From: Pseudomonas sp. MM211
GTDB taxonomy: Bacteria > Pseudomonadota > Gammaproteobacteria > Pseudomonadales > Pseudomonadaceae
Length of the DNA: 64,000 nt
Reading direction: 5' to 3'
Assembly: GCF_020386635.1 (NCBI RefSeq)
Contig: NZ_CP081942.1
Coordinates: 1,488,001 to 1,552,000 of the forward strand
Part shown: one piece after another, positions 27,363 to 35,652 of the stretch
How the letters are laid out: each line of letters starts with the position of its first letter
Position numbering within the stretch: the stretch's first letter is position 1
Notes under the pieces: generated by a model
Databases searched by the model: none
Told to the model about the DNA's origin: nothing
Seen by the model: the letters and a program-made list of their open reading frames with translations, nothing else
Position numbers and translations under genes: made by a program

Positions 27363-27824
27363 ATGCTCGAGAGTTGCCAGAATGCACAGGAGCGGTGGGG
27401 CGGCGTACACCTGTTGATCGATCGCTGGTTGCAGGAGCGTGCTGAACTGATCAAGGCTTATGCGGCCATCGATGATGTCAGCGACAAGGCCGTCGTGCAG
27501 CGTTTCTGCGAGATCCTCGTCGACTACGTTTCCGCTGGGCATTTCGAGGTCTACCAGCAGCTTACCGAAGAGGCCCGAGCGTTCGGTGACCAGCGCGGTC
27601 TCGAGCTGGCCAAGCAGATCTACCCGCGCCTCGAAGTGATCACCGAAGCCGCACTGGCGTTCAATGATCGCTGTGATGAAGGTGATTGTGGCGATGTCGA
27701 GGCAGTCAGTGCCGAACTCAAACGCCTCGGGCAGATGCTGCATGAGCGCTTCGAACTCGAAGACTGCCTGATCGAAGTGCTGCACACCGCTCACCAGCAG
27801 CAGGCCACCGCCGACGCGGTATGA
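27363..27824 (+). CDS. algQ: Anti-sigma-70 factor AlgQ (Rsd family)
   Basis: A 153-residue Rsd/AlgQ protein, which binds region 4 of the housekeeping sigma factor and influences alginate and siderophore genes in pseudomonads. The all-helical sequence has the family motifs [21 protein letters not shown], cited as [25 protein letters not shown] read as [17 protein letters not shown], and [15 protein letters not shown] read as [14 protein letters not shown] good terminator follows at 27830. It lies upstream of algP as in other pseudomonads. Confidence 0.95.
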   Translation: MLESCQNAQERWGGVHLLIDRWLQERAELIKAYAAIDDVSDKAVVQRFCEILVDYVSAGHFEVYQQLTEEARAFGDQRGLELAKQIYPRLEVITEAALAFNDRCDEGDCGDVEAVSAELKRLGQMLHERFELEDCLIEVLHTAHQQQATADAV

Positions 27825-27829
27825 CGCTC

Positions 27830-27853
27830 AACGCCGCGCGAGTTCGCGGCGTT
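27830..27853 (+). terminator. Rho-independent terminator after algQ
   Basis: AACGCCGCG (27830-27838) pairs with CGCGGCGTT (27845-27853) and is followed by TTAGTTT. It lies 5 bp after the algQ stop. Confidence 0.85.
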
Positions 27854-27982
27854 TTAGTTTCCTCCGATTCTGTGTGCGGGTGCCCGCTCCGGTTGCTGTA
27901 CGCATGTGCTTGCAAAGCGCCGCTAGCGGGCGCAAATTCACAGGTCTAGTATGGCTTCATCTCATCCGCCAGGAGGCGCGCC

Positions 27983-29056
27983 ATGTCGGCCACGAAAAAC
28001 GTGAAAAAGAAATCGGTCACCACTCCGCTGCACCTGCTTCAACAGCTTTCCGGAAGCTTGCTCGAGCACCTCGAAAGTGCCTGCTCGCAAGCCTTGGTCG
28101 ACGCTGAAAAAGTGCTCGCCAAACTGGAAAAGCAACGCGGTGCTGCACAGGAAAAACTGCACAAGGCTCGCGGTAAACTGCAAGCCTCCGTTGCTGCAGG
28201 CAAAGCCAAGGCTCAGTCCAAGGCCAAGTCCGCCGTCGGCGAGCTGGAAGGCGTACTGGATGGGCTGCAGGCTCGCCAGAGCGAAACCCGTCAGTACATC
28301 GTGCAGCTCAAGCGTGATGCTCAGGAAAGCCTGAAACTGGCCCAAGGCGTCGGCAAGGTTCGTGAAGCTGCCAGCAAGGTTTTGGCCACTCGCAGCAAGG
28401 CCCCAGCCAAACCTGCCGCTGCCGCCAAGCCCGCTGCCAAAGTCGCTGCGAAACCTGCTGCTGCCAAGCCAGCTGTCAAAGTCGCTGCGAAACCTGCTGC
28501 TGCCAAGCCAGCTGTCAAAGTCGCCGCGAAACCTGCTGCTGCCAAGCCAGCCGCCAAAGCCGCCGCGAAACCTGCTGCCGCCAAGCCAGCCGCCAAAGCC
28601 GCCGCGAAACCTGCTGCCGCCAAGCCGGCTGCTAAAGCCGCTGCGAAACCTGCTGCCGCCAAGCCGGCTGCTAAAGCCGTTGCGAAACCTGCTGCCGCCA
28701 AGCCAGCTGCTAAAGCCGCTGCGAAACCTGCTGCCGCCAAGCCAGCTGCCAAGGCCGCCGCGAAACCTGCTGCCGCCAAGCCAGCTGCTAAAGCCGCTGC
28801 AAAACCAGCCGCCGCCAAGCCAGTTGCCAAACCTGCTGCTACCAAGACCGCAGCCAAGCCAGCACCTACTGCCGCGAAACCTGCTGCCAAAGCACCAGCG
28901 AAACCAGCGGCGGCCAAACCTGCGGCCAAGCCAGTTGTAGCTGACAAGCCGGCTGCTGCAGCCCCTGCTGCAGGCAAACCTGCCAGCGAGTCGAGCCCGC
29001 CTCCAGCTCCGGCGGCGAGCAATACCAATGGTGTAACCCCGCCTAACGCCAGCTGA
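27983..29056 (+). CDS. algP: Histone-like regulator AlgP (AlgR3)
   Basis: A 357-residue, very lysine- and alanine-rich protein. Residues 1-130 form a helical domain with coiled-coil character (HLLQQLSGSLLEHLESACSQALVDAEK, cited as LLEHLESACSQALVD). The rest is a histone H1-like tail of KPAA units, including ten perfect-length 13-residue repeats. It matches AlgP of P. aeruginosa, implicated in algD activation and DNA binding. CAGGAGG precedes the start. The long tail is repetitive at DNA level, so its length may vary between strains. Confidence 0.93.
   Translation: MSATKNVKKKSVTTPLHLLQQLSGSLLEHLESACSQALVDAEKVLAKLEKQRGAAQEKLHKARGKLQASVAAGKAKAQSKAKSAVGELEGVLDGLQARQSETRQYIVQLKRDAQESLKLAQGVGKVREAASKVLATRSKAPAKPAAAAKPAAKVAAKPAAAKPAVKVAAKPAAAKPAVKVAAKPAAAKPAAKAAAKPAAAKPAAKAAAKPAAAKPAAKAAAKPAAAKPAAKAVAKPAAAKPAAKAAAKPAAAKPAAKAAAKPAAAKPAAKAAAKPAAAKPVAKPAATKTAAKPAPTAAKPAAKAPAKPAAAKPAAKPVVADKPAAAAPAAGKPASESSPPPAPAASNTNGVTPPNAS
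28439..28828 (+). repeat. Ten tandem 39-bp repeats within algP
   Basis: Ten head-to-tail copies of a 39-bp unit begin at 28439, 28478, 28517, 28556, 28595, 28634, 28673, 28712, 28751 and 28790. Each encodes K-V/A-A/V-A-KPAAAKP-A/V-A/V. Copies 1 and 2 are identical, and later ones differ mainly at third positions. The unit is a multiple of three, so copy-number change keeps frame. Confidence 0.92.
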
Positions 29057-29592
29057 TTCAGCTGTCTGAAAGCCTGCGAGCACTCCCTGTCGGAGTGTTC
29101 GCGGGCTGTCTCCCGCGAGGGTATGGCTCGCATCGATTCGCTGCTACATCCTTGTCTTGCCTTCCTGCTGTTTCGGCGCCTCTCTGCCGCGCCTGCCGGT
29201 TGCGCCCGTTTCCCTTGTCGTCGCTTCCATGTTTCGCAAGCTGCAGGTAACTGGCCTGGGGATGTAAATCCTGTGGTGTGCCTGGGCTCGTACTTCTCCC
29301 GAGCGCCGGCCTGGATTGGCGATGCAGCGGAACAGCGCGCCAAGAAGCGGGTCAATGAAGGAGTCGAATGGGTCAACAGGCCAGCCGACGGAGTCAGAAA
29401 CAGAGTGTCCTTCGTGAAGAACAGGGTCGTCGTGAGTATCGAAAGATCGAGCGGGCCCTGGATCCTAGCGTGGCAGGCGCCCCCAACCGGCTCGGCATTC
29501 CCGCGCGACAGGCTCCCCAGCCCTGTCTGCTACGCTGGATGAGCTGAGCGCGTTGCTCGAGCACGTCGCGCTTACCCAATAAGGAGAGCAGG
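29057..29592. other. algP-phaF intergenic region
   Basis: These 536 bases begin with an imperfect GC-rich hairpin (29071-29107) that may end algP transcription. No phaI-like gene is visible upstream of the phasin gene. A possible 59-codon reading frame with a strong ribosome site lies at 29368-29547. Otherwise I see nothing I can name. Confidence 0.5.
29368..29547 (+). CDS. Possible small basic protein (unrecognised)
   Basis: A 59-codon frame starting MGQQASRRSQKQSVLREEQG and rich in Arg, Gln and Glu. GAAGGAG sits five bases before the ATG, the best ribosome site in the gap. The composition (helical, basic, then proline-rich) fits a small nucleic-acid-associated protein but matches nothing I know. 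A longer frame in another register (29123-29542) overlaps it and looks less gene-like. It may be non-coding. Confidence 0.3.
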   Translation: MGQQASRRSQKQSVLREEQGRREYRKIERALDPSVAGAPNRLGIPARQAPQPCLLRWMS

Positions 29593-30357
29593 ATGGCTGT
29601 CAAAAAGAAATCCGAGAAACAGACCGGCTCGTGGGTCGGCGAGGTTGAAAAGTACTCGCGGCAGATCTGGTTGGCGGGCTTGGGCGCGTATTCCAAGGTC
29701 AGCAAGGACGGCACCAAGCTGTTCGACACGCTGGTCAAGGATGGCGAGAGAGCCGAGAAGGCTGCCAAGAGCGATGCAGGCCAGCAAGCCGATGCAGCGA
29801 AGCCTTCGACCGGTAGTGCCAGATCCCGTGTCGATGAGGTCAAGGACAGGGCAATCGGCAAGTGGGGTGAGCTCGAGGAGGCTTTCGATAAACGCCTCAA
29901 TAGCGCCATCTCGCGCCTGGGCGTGCCGAGTCGCAGCGAGGTCAAGTCACTCAACGACAAGGTCGAGCTGTTGACCAGGCAACTGGAGGCGCTTACCGGC
30001 CTGCCCGCAAAGGCAGCCGCTAAACCGGCTACTAAGTCCACTGCCGCCAAGCCCGCGAGCAAGCCTGCGACGGCGAGCAAAGTTGCCAGCAAGCCTGCGG
30101 CGAAAGCGCCTGTGAAACCGGCCGCCAAAGCGGCAGCGGGCAAAGCGGTAGCTGCCAAGCCTGCGTCTGCCACCAAGAGTCCCGCCAAACCTGCAGCCAA
30201 GCCGGCAGCGAAGGCTGCGCCTAAACCAGCTGCCAAGCCGGTACGCAAGCCTGCAGCGAAGAAGCCAGCGGCTGCCAAGCCTGCGCCTGTTAGCACATCG
30301 ACGCCTGCCGCCTCACCGGCAACCGCTACAACGCCAGCCTCGGGCAATCAGTCCTGA
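29593..30357 (+). CDS. phaF: Phasin family protein, PhaF-like
   Basis: A 254-residue two-part protein. The N-terminal phasin domain (about 1-140) opens MAVKKKSEKQTGSWVGEVEKY, cited as KKKSEKQTGSWVGE, with SRQIWLAGLGAYSKVSKDG and a coiled coil SLNDKVELLTRQLEALTG. The rest is a KPAAK histone-like tail resembling AlgP. PhaF proteins coat PHA granules and bind DNA, segregating granules at division. Here no PHA synthase, depolymerase or PhaI gene is adjacent. AAGGAGAG precedes the start; a strong terminator follows. Confidence 0.88.
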   Translation: MAVKKKSEKQTGSWVGEVEKYSRQIWLAGLGAYSKVSKDGTKLFDTLVKDGERAEKAAKSDAGQQADAAKPSTGSARSRVDEVKDRAIGKWGELEEAFDKRLNSAISRLGVPSRSEVKSLNDKVELLTRQLEALTGLPAKAAAKPATKSTAAKPASKPATASKVASKPAAKAPVKPAAKAAAGKAVAAKPASATKSPAKPAAKPAAKAAPKPAAKPVRKPAAKKPAAAKPAPVSTSTPAASPATATTPASGNQS

Positions 30358-30373
30358 AGGTGCACGCGGTAAC

Positions 30374-30404
30374 GAAAACGCCCGGTCTTGTGCCGGGCGT
30401 TTTC
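30374..30404 (+). terminator. Rho-independent terminator after phaF-like gene
   Basis: GAAAACGCCCGG (30374-30385) and CCGGGCGTTTTC (30393-30404) form a perfect 12-bp stem; ATT follows. The A-rich 5' arm means it could also terminate DUF971 transcription from the other strand. Confidence 0.88.
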
Positions 30405-30452
30405 ATTGCAGCAGGAAAATAGCTGCGTCAAATCGTTACGGATGACTGCGCA

Positions 30453-30824
30453 TCAGAGCATCAGGCGCACGACCGACTCATCGGGGTCGCGAGATCTGCC
30501 CGCGGCGGCGAGCTCGGCCAGATAGTCACGCCAGAGGTCGTCCTGGCGCAGCGCCAGTTGCTGAAGGTAATCCCAGCTGAACAGCCCGCTGTCATGGCCG
30601 TCATCGAAGGTCAGCTTGAGCGCGTAATTGCCTGCCGGCTCGATGCCGATCAATGCAACATTGAGTTTGCCGGTTTGCAGAATCGGTTTGCCATGGCCCT
30701 GCACCTCGGCCGACGGCGAATGCACGCGCAGGAATTCTGCCGGCAACCTGTAGCTATCGTTGCCGTATTGCAGTTCCAGCGTGCGCGACGCCTTGTGCAG
30801 CTTGATCGAGGTAGGGACGAGCAT
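30453..30824 (-). CDS. DUF971 family protein
   Basis: A 123-residue protein of the gamma-butyrobetaine-hydroxylase-like N-terminal family (DUF971). TSIKLHKASRTLELQYGNDSYRLPAEFLRVHSPSAEVQGHG is cited by KLHKASRTLEL and LPAEFLRVHSPSAEV. IGIEPAGNYALKLTFDDGHDSGLFSWDYL carries the zinc-type His and the WDYL end. Some relatives take part in Fe-S work, but the role here is unknown. It lies downstream of hslU, separated by an inverted repeat, as is usual in Pseudomonas. ATG 30824 has GGAG upstream. Confidence 0.88.
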   Translation of the reverse strand: MLVPTSIKLHKASRTLELQYGNDSYRLPAEFLRVHSPSAEVQGHGKPILQTGKLNVALIGIEPAGNYALKLTFDDGHDSGLFSWDYLQQLALRQDDLWRDYLAELAAAGRSRDPDESVVRLML

Positions 30825-30849
30825 GATGGTAGCTCCAAGCCACATGCTA

Positions 30850-30904
30850 CAAGCCGCAAGAAGAGCCGAAGCGGATGTGCTTGCGACTCGCAGCTTGCAG
30901 CTTG
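30850..30904. repeat. CAAGC-type intergenic inverted repeat (hslU-DUF971)
   Basis: CAAGCCGCAAG (30850-30860) is the inverse of CTTGCAGCTTG (30894-30904) with one mismatch. The same CAAGCTGCAAG theme recurs near 35580, 42170 and 57751-57855 in this window. Confidence 0.55.
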
Positions 30905-30913
30905 TGGCTGCTC

Positions 30914-32254
30914 TTAGAGGATATAGCGTGACAGGTCTTCGTCCTCGGCCAGCTCACCGAGGTGGCTGTTGACGTAGGCCGCGTCGATACGGATGACCTC
31001 GCCATTCTGCTGGCCGGCCAGATCACCGGCACTGAAGGATACCTCCTCCAGCAGGCGCTCCAGCAGCGTATGCAGGCGACGGGCACCGATGTTTTCGGTC
31101 TTCTCGTTGACCTGCCAGGCGATCTCGGCCAAGCGCTTGATGCCGTCTTCAGCGAACTCCACGCCCAGGCCTTCAGTCTGCAGCAGCGCCACATACTGCT
31201 CGGTGAGCGATGCATGGGGTTCGCTGAGGATGCGTTCGAAGTCTTCAGGCGACAGCGCCTTGAGTTCGACACGGATCGGCAGGCGACCCTGCAGCTCCGG
31301 CACCAGATCGCTCGGCTTGCTGAGGTGGAAGGCCCCGGATGCGATGAACAGGATGTGGTCGGTCTTGACCATGCCCAGCTTGGTGTTGACGGTGCAGCCC
31401 TCGATCAGCGGCAGCAGATCACGCTGCACACCCTCACGGGAAACGTCGGCACCACCGGCATTGGCGCGCTTGGCCACCTTGTCGATCTCGTCGATGAACA
31501 CGATGCCGTGCTGCTCGACGGCCTCCAGGGCCTTGGCCTTGAGTTCTTCCTCGTTGACCAGGCGCCCGGCTTCTTCTTCACGCACCAGCTTCAGGGCGTC
31601 CTTGACCTTGAGCTTGCGGCTTTTCTTCTTGCCTTTGCCCATGTTGGAGAACAGGTTCTGCAACTGGCTGGTCATTTCTTCCATGCCGGGCGGCGTCATG
31701 ATTTCGATACCGGCAGGGCTGTCCGCCACTTCGATTTCGATTTCCTTGTCGTCCAGTTGGCCTTCGCGCAGGCGTTTGCGGAACAGCTGGCGCGTATTGG
31801 AATCGGTGCCCGACGCAGCTTCCTCGGCGAAACCGTTGCGTGCCGCTGGCAGCAGGGCATCGAGAATGCGATCTTCGGCAGCGTCTTCGGCGCGGTGGCG
31901 TACGCGGATGATTTCCTGTTCGCGCAGCAACTTCAGTGCGGCATCGGCCAGGTCGCGGATAATCGATTCGACATCGCGGCCGACGTAGCCGACTTCGGTG
32001 AACTTGGTCGCTTCCACTTTCAGGAAGGGCGCATTGGCCAGCTTGGCCAGGCGCCGGGCGATTTCGGTCTTGCCGACGCCGGTCGGGCCGATCATCAGGA
32101 TGTTCTTGGGGGTGACCTCGGCGCGCAGCTCGGCTGGCAGCTGCATGCGCCGCCAGCGGTTGCGCAGGGCGATGGCCACGGCGCGCTTGGCGTCGTCTTG
32201 GCCGATGATGTGGCGGTTGAGTTCGTGGACGATCTCGCGGGGTGTCATGGACAT
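30914..32254 (-). CDS. hslU: ATP-dependent protease ATPase subunit HslU
   Basis: AAA+ unfoldase of the HslVU (ClpYQ) protease, feeding substrates to HslV. The 446 residues show Walker [18 protein letters not shown] (about 52-68), [17 protein letters not shown], a long intermediate domain with [16 protein letters not shown], and Walker [15 protein letters not shown]. The C-terminus YI-L docks into HslV; here it ends SRYIL. ATG 32254 is favoured over 32248 by a well-placed GGAG. It is co-transcribed with hslV, 24 bp away. Confidence 0.98.
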   Translation of the reverse strand: MSMTPREIVHELNRHIIGQDDAKRAVAIALRNRWRRMQLPAELRAEVTPKNILMIGPTGVGKTEIARRLAKLANAPFLKVEATKFTEVGYVGRDVESIIRDLADAALKLLREQEIIRVRHRAEDAAEDRILDALLPAARNGFAEEAASGTDSNTRQLFRKRLREGQLDDKEIEIEVADSPAGIEIMTPPGMEEMTSQLQNLFSNMGKGKKKSRKLKVKDALKLVREEEAGRLVNEEELKAKALEAVEQHGIVFIDEIDKVAKRANAGGADVSREGVQRDLLPLIEGCTVNTKLGMVKTDHILFIASGAFHLSKPSDLVPELQGRLPIRVELKALSPEDFERILSEPHASLTEQYVALLQTEGLGVEFAEDGIKRLAEIAWQVNEKTENIGARRLHTLLERLLEEVSFSAGDLAGQQNGEVIRIDAAYVNSHLGELAEDEDLSRYIL

Positions 32255-32278
32255 GAGCGGGCTCCGATCAGGACTGGC

Positions 32279-32815
32279 CTAGATGGCCGAGTCCAGCTCC
32301 TCGATGGTCAGATTCTGATTGGTGAAGACGCAAATGGAACCGGCGATTTTCAGCGCGGTTTCGGCGATCTCGCGGGCGTCCAGGTCTTCACTGCCTTTTT
32401 GCAGCAGCGCCATGGCAGCGGCCTGGGCGAAGCCACCGCCAGAACCCATGGCGATCAGGCCATGCTCGGGTTCGACCACGTCTCCGTTACCGGTGATGAT
32501 CAGCGAGGCATCTTTGTTGGCCACGGCCAGCATGGCTTCCAGGCGGCTCAGGGAACGATCGGTACGCCAGTCTTTGGCCAGCTCTACGGCGGCACGAACC
32601 AGGTGGCCCTGATGCCTTTCCAGCTGCGACTCGAAACGTTCGAACAGGGTGAAGGCATCGGCAGTGGCGCCGGCGAAACCGGCGATGACCTGACCGTGGT
32701 ACAGGCGACGGACTTTTTTCGCGTTGCCTTTCATCACGGTATTGCCGAGGGAAACCTGGCCGTCGCCACCCATGACGACTTTGCCGTGGCGGCGGACTGA
32801 AACGATAGTGGTCAA
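32279..32815 (-). CDS. hslV: ATP-dependent protease proteolytic subunit HslV
   Basis: Peptidase of the HslVU complex. The 178 residues begin [24 protein letters not shown]; removal of Met exposes the Thr2 nucleophile, with Lys/Arg and GGDGQ as in the family. [17 protein letters not shown] and the closing IEELDSAI are also typical. AAGGAG precedes the start, and a heat-shock-type promoter lies 36-66 bp upstream. hslU follows. Confidence 0.98.
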   Translation of the reverse strand: MTTIVSVRRHGKVVMGGDGQVSLGNTVMKGNAKKVRRLYHGQVIAGFAGATADAFTLFERFESQLERHQGHLVRAAVELAKDWRTDRSLSRLEAMLAVANKDASLIITGNGDVVEPEHGLIAMGSGGGFAQAAAMALLQKGSEDLDAREIAETALKIAGSICVFTNQNLTIEELDSAI

Positions 32816-32850
32816 GGGCGTGCTCCTTCGGCAGCTCCGGGGTTGACCTG

Positions 32851-32881
32851 TTATATGGGGATGGCTTGTGCGCGCTTCAAG
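32851..32881 (-). promoter_or_regulatory. Sigma-32 (RpoH) type promoter of hslVU
   Basis: On the minus strand CTTGAAG (32881-32875) is followed after 14 bases by CCCCATATAA (32860-32851). This fits the RpoH consensus CTTGAAA-N13-15-CCCCATNT almost exactly and lies directly upstream of hslV. Confidence 0.85.
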
Positions 32882-32943
32882 GCGGCCGGCATGAACGGTA
32901 GAAGAATGGCCGTGGCTGCGGGGTGGCGGGTAAGGTCTGGTTC

Positions 32944-33018
32944 GGTGGGCTGAAACGGATCGCCGCCCGGCCCACCCTACAGAGGGTGCCCCTGTTGTAG
33001 GGTGGGCTTTAGCCCACC
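32944..33018. repeat. GGTGGGC/GCCCACC intergenic inverted repeat
   Basis: GCCCACCCTACA (32970-32981) is the exact inverse of TGTAGGGTGGGC (32996-33007), and GGTGGGCTTTAGCCCACC (33001-33018) is itself a near-perfect palindrome, so two alternative hairpins share an arm. A third copy GGTGGGC starts at 32944. It lies between hslV and the SPOR gene. Confidence 0.65.
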
Positions 33019-33040
33019 AAATCCACGAGGTGCGGGAGGT

Positions 33041-33736
33041 TTAGCGGCTCTGGCGCTGTTGCAACAGGAGGTTACTGAAGCCGTTGGCAGCCAGGGCTTT
33101 CTGCGACTGAGCCAGTTGCTCGCGGTTGGCGAACGGGCCGACTAGCACGCGGTGCCAGGTTTCGTCACGCACCGTGCCGGACTCGACGCGTACGTTCTGA
33201 CCGAGCAGGGTGATCTGCGCGCGCACGCCTTCGGCGTCGTCCTTGCGGCGGAATGAACCGGCCTGCAGGAAGAACTGCGTAGCCAAAGGCGCTTGCACGG
33301 CAGGAGTCGGGGTCACCACGGGCGGAGCGGGCGGTGGGGTTTCGCCGTTGAGCGCAGCTTGTGCGCGGGCCGCGTCGATCTTGGCCGCTTCTTCGGGCGT
33401 TACCGGCGGCGGGGTCGGCGTAGTGGGCGGCGGTACGGCGTCCGGCGGCACGATGACTTCCGACTCCGGCAGCAGGGTGTAGAAGTCGTATTTGGGCTTG
33501 CCCGGTTCCTGGCTGGTCGCCGACGGCGTCGCTTTGGGCGTGGTGCTGGCGCGCTCCGGCTGCGGTTTTTCACGCTTGATCGCATCGCTGCCCGGCTGCA
33601 GGTTGAACAGCAGCATGGCGAACACGCCAACCACCAGGCCGCAGGCCAGCCAGATCCAGCCCGGTACCGGGCGTTTGCTCGGGGCCTTGTAACGGCTGGC
33701 GCCGCGTTTCGGTGCGGGCTTCTTGCGGGCTGCCAC
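33041..33736 (-). CDS. FtsN-like SPOR domain protein
   Basis: A 231-residue bitopic membrane protein: a basic cytoplasmic head (MAARKKPAPKRGASRYK), one helix (about 26-47, WIWLACGLVVGVFAMLLFNL), a proline/threonine-rich linker, and a C-terminal SPOR domain (about 152-231; TQFFLQAGSFRRKDDAEGVRAQ, cited as FFLQAGSFRRKDDAE, and WHRVLVGPF). SPOR domains bind denuded glycan at the septum, so a cell-division role like FtsN is likely. The start is a GTG one base after the argS stop codon, with GGAG nine bases before it. The argS-SPOR-hslVU order is usual in pseudomonads. Confidence 0.88.
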   Translation of the reverse strand: MAARKKPAPKRGASRYKAPSKRPVPGWIWLACGLVVGVFAMLLFNLQPGSDAIKREKPQPERASTTPKATPSATSQEPGKPKYDFYTLLPESEVIVPPDAVPPPTTPTPPPVTPEEAAKIDAARAQAALNGETPPPAPPVVTPTPAVQAPLATQFFLQAGSFRRKDDAEGVRAQITLLGQNVRVESGTVRDETWHRVLVGPFANREQLAQSQKALAANGFSNLLLQQRQSR

Positions 33737-35500
33737 TTACATGCGCTCCAGGGTTTCCAGGCCGAGCAATTGCAGGCCTTGCTTGAGTGTGCGGCCGGTC
33801 AGCGCGGCAAGGCGCAAGCGGCTCTGGCGGGTGGTCTCGTCTTCAGCGCTGAGCACCGGGCAATGCTCGTAGAAACTGGAGAACAGCCCGGCAACGTCGT
33901 ACAGATAGGTACACAGCAAGTGCGGCGTGCCCTTGTCCGCGACGCTGCTCAGCACTTCGCCGAACTGCGCGAGTTTGCCGGCCAGTTCGATTTCCTGGGG
34001 CGCCTGAAGTTCGATACGGCCGTCGAGCTCATCGAAGCCCTTGCCCAGTTTGCGGAAAATGCTCGCCACACGGGTATAGGCGTAGAGCAGGTAGGGCGCA
34101 GTATTGCCCTCGAAGCTGAGCATCAGCTCGAAGTTGAAGCTGTAGTCGCTGGTGCGGTGCTTGGACAGATCGGCGTACTTCACCGAGGCAATGCCCACCA
34201 CTCGGCCAATTTCGCGTAGTTCGGCTTCGTCGAACGGCGTTTCACCCTTGGCAGGGCGCTGGTCGTTGCGCTCCTTGACCAGCTCGTAGGCGCGGGTTTC
34301 CGCTTCGTCGAGCAGGTCGATGAGCTTCACCGTGCCGCCATCGCGGGTCTTGAACGGGCGGCCATCGGCGCCGTTCATGGTGCCGAAGCCCATGTGTTCG
34401 AGCTGCATGCCTTCATGCACGAAGCCGGCGCGGCGCGCGACTTCGAAGGCCATCTGGAAGTGCAGGGCCTGGCGCTGGTCGACGAAGTACAGTGCGCGGT
34501 CGGCCTTGAGCTGCTGGCTGCGGTAGCGCATGGCGGCCAGGTCGGTGGTCGAGTACAGGTAGCCGCCGCCGGCCTTCTGCACGATCACCGGCAGCGGGTT
34601 TCCTTCGGCGTTCTTGTAGTCGTCGAGGAAGACGCACTGGGCGCCGTTGTCTTCGGTCAGCAGGCCTTTCTCGCGCAGGGCTTCGATCACCCCTGGCAGC
34701 TCCGCGTTGTAGGCGCTTTCGCCCATGACGTCGGCCGGCGTCAGTTTGACGTTCAGGCGGTCGTAGGCCTTCTGGCAGTGGCTCAGGGAGATGCTGTTGA
34801 AGCGGTGCCACAGGCGCATGCATTCCGGCTCGCCGGCTTGCAACTGGACGACCAGGGCACGCGCCCGCTCGGCGAACTCGGTGGATTCGTCGAAGCGCTT
34901 CTTGGCAGCGCGGTAGAAACCTTCAAGATCGGCCAGCTCGCTTTCTGCAGCGGCAGGATTCTCTTCCATGAAGGCCAGCAGCATGCCGAACTGGGTCCCC
35001 CAGTCGCCCACATGGTTCTGGCGGATCACGTCATCGCCGAGAAACTCCAGCACCCGTGCCACAGCGTCGCCAATGATGGTCGAGCGCAGGTGGCCGACGT
35101 GCATCTCCTTGGCCAGGTTGGGCGAGGACAGGTCGACGACCACGCGCTCGGCCGCACCGGCCTTGCGGACGCCGAGATGATCATCGGCCAGCGCGGCTTC
35201 CAGGCGTTCTGCCAGGGAGTCGCTGTTCTGGAAGAAATTGAGAAAGCCCGGGCCGGCGATTTCGACCTTGCTCACCTGCGGATCCGCAGGCAGCGCATCG
35301 ATCAGCTTCTGGGCCAGGTCGCGGGGCTTCATCGCCGCAGGCTTGGCCAGCATCATGGCGATGTTGCTGGCGAAGTCGCCGTGGGTCTTGTCGCGGGTGT
35401 TCTCCACCTGGATCGTCGGGCTCAGGCCTTCGGGCAGAACGCCTTCGGCGGTCAGGCGGGTCAGGGCTTGCTGGATCAGGTGGCGAATACTGTCTTTCAT
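33737..35500 (-). CDS. argS: Arginyl-tRNA synthetase
   Basis: Charges tRNA-Arg. The 587 residues carry an N-terminal Add-1 domain ([14 protein letters not shown]), the class I signature HVGH in [21 protein letters not shown], cited as [11 protein letters not shown], and [12 protein letters not shown]. The anticodon-binding C-terminal domain is present ([11 protein letters not shown] to the end). The KMSKS loop is degenerate, as is common for ArgRS. ATG 35500 is the family start. It is transcribed with the SPOR gene. Confidence 0.97.
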   Translation of the reverse strand: MKDSIRHLIQQALTRLTAEGVLPEGLSPTIQVENTRDKTHGDFASNIAMMLAKPAAMKPRDLAQKLIDALPADPQVSKVEIAGPGFLNFFQNSDSLAERLEAALADDHLGVRKAGAAERVVVDLSSPNLAKEMHVGHLRSTIIGDAVARVLEFLGDDVIRQNHVGDWGTQFGMLLAFMEENPAAAESELADLEGFYRAAKKRFDESTEFAERARALVVQLQAGEPECMRLWHRFNSISLSHCQKAYDRLNVKLTPADVMGESAYNAELPGVIEALREKGLLTEDNGAQCVFLDDYKNAEGNPLPVIVQKAGGGYLYSTTDLAAMRYRSQQLKADRALYFVDQRQALHFQMAFEVARRAGFVHEGMQLEHMGFGTMNGADGRPFKTRDGGTVKLIDLLDEAETRAYELVKERNDQRPAKGETPFDEAELREIGRVVGIASVKYADLSKHRTSDYSFNFELMLSFEGNTAPYLLYAYTRVASIFRKLGKGFDELDGRIELQAPQEIELAGKLAQFGEVLSSVADKGTPHLLCTYLYDVAGLFSSFYEHCPVLSAEDETTRQSRLRLAALTGRTLKQGLQLLGLETLERM

Positions 35501-35652
35501 GGTCTGCTCATTCGACCGCTAGGTGCGGCGCCGCTCGAAAGCGTGGGTGGAAAACGGGGCATTATAAAAGCAGCGGCCAGCTGCAAGCCACCAGCCACAA
35601 GTAAAAGCATGCCTCAACGTTGCCTCTAGCCTTGCAGGCTGAGGCTTGCCGC

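Noticed and set aside
28439..28828. Possible CRISPR array
   Set aside because: The 39-bp units are directly adjacent with no unique spacers and encode a continuous protein repeat.
28321..29376. Alanine/leucine/glycine-rich open frame opposite algP
   Set aside because: It is the mirror of the KPAA repeats. The plus strand has a ribosome site and the known AlgP head domain.
29123..29542. A 139-codon open frame between algP and phaF
   Set aside because: No ribosome site, a cysteine/arginine-rich translation without domain sense, and overlap with a shorter frame that has better signals.
30962..32800. A 612-codon open frame opposite hslU and hslV
   Set aside because: Both genes on the other strand have clear catalytic motifs and a heat-shock promoter; this frame has none.
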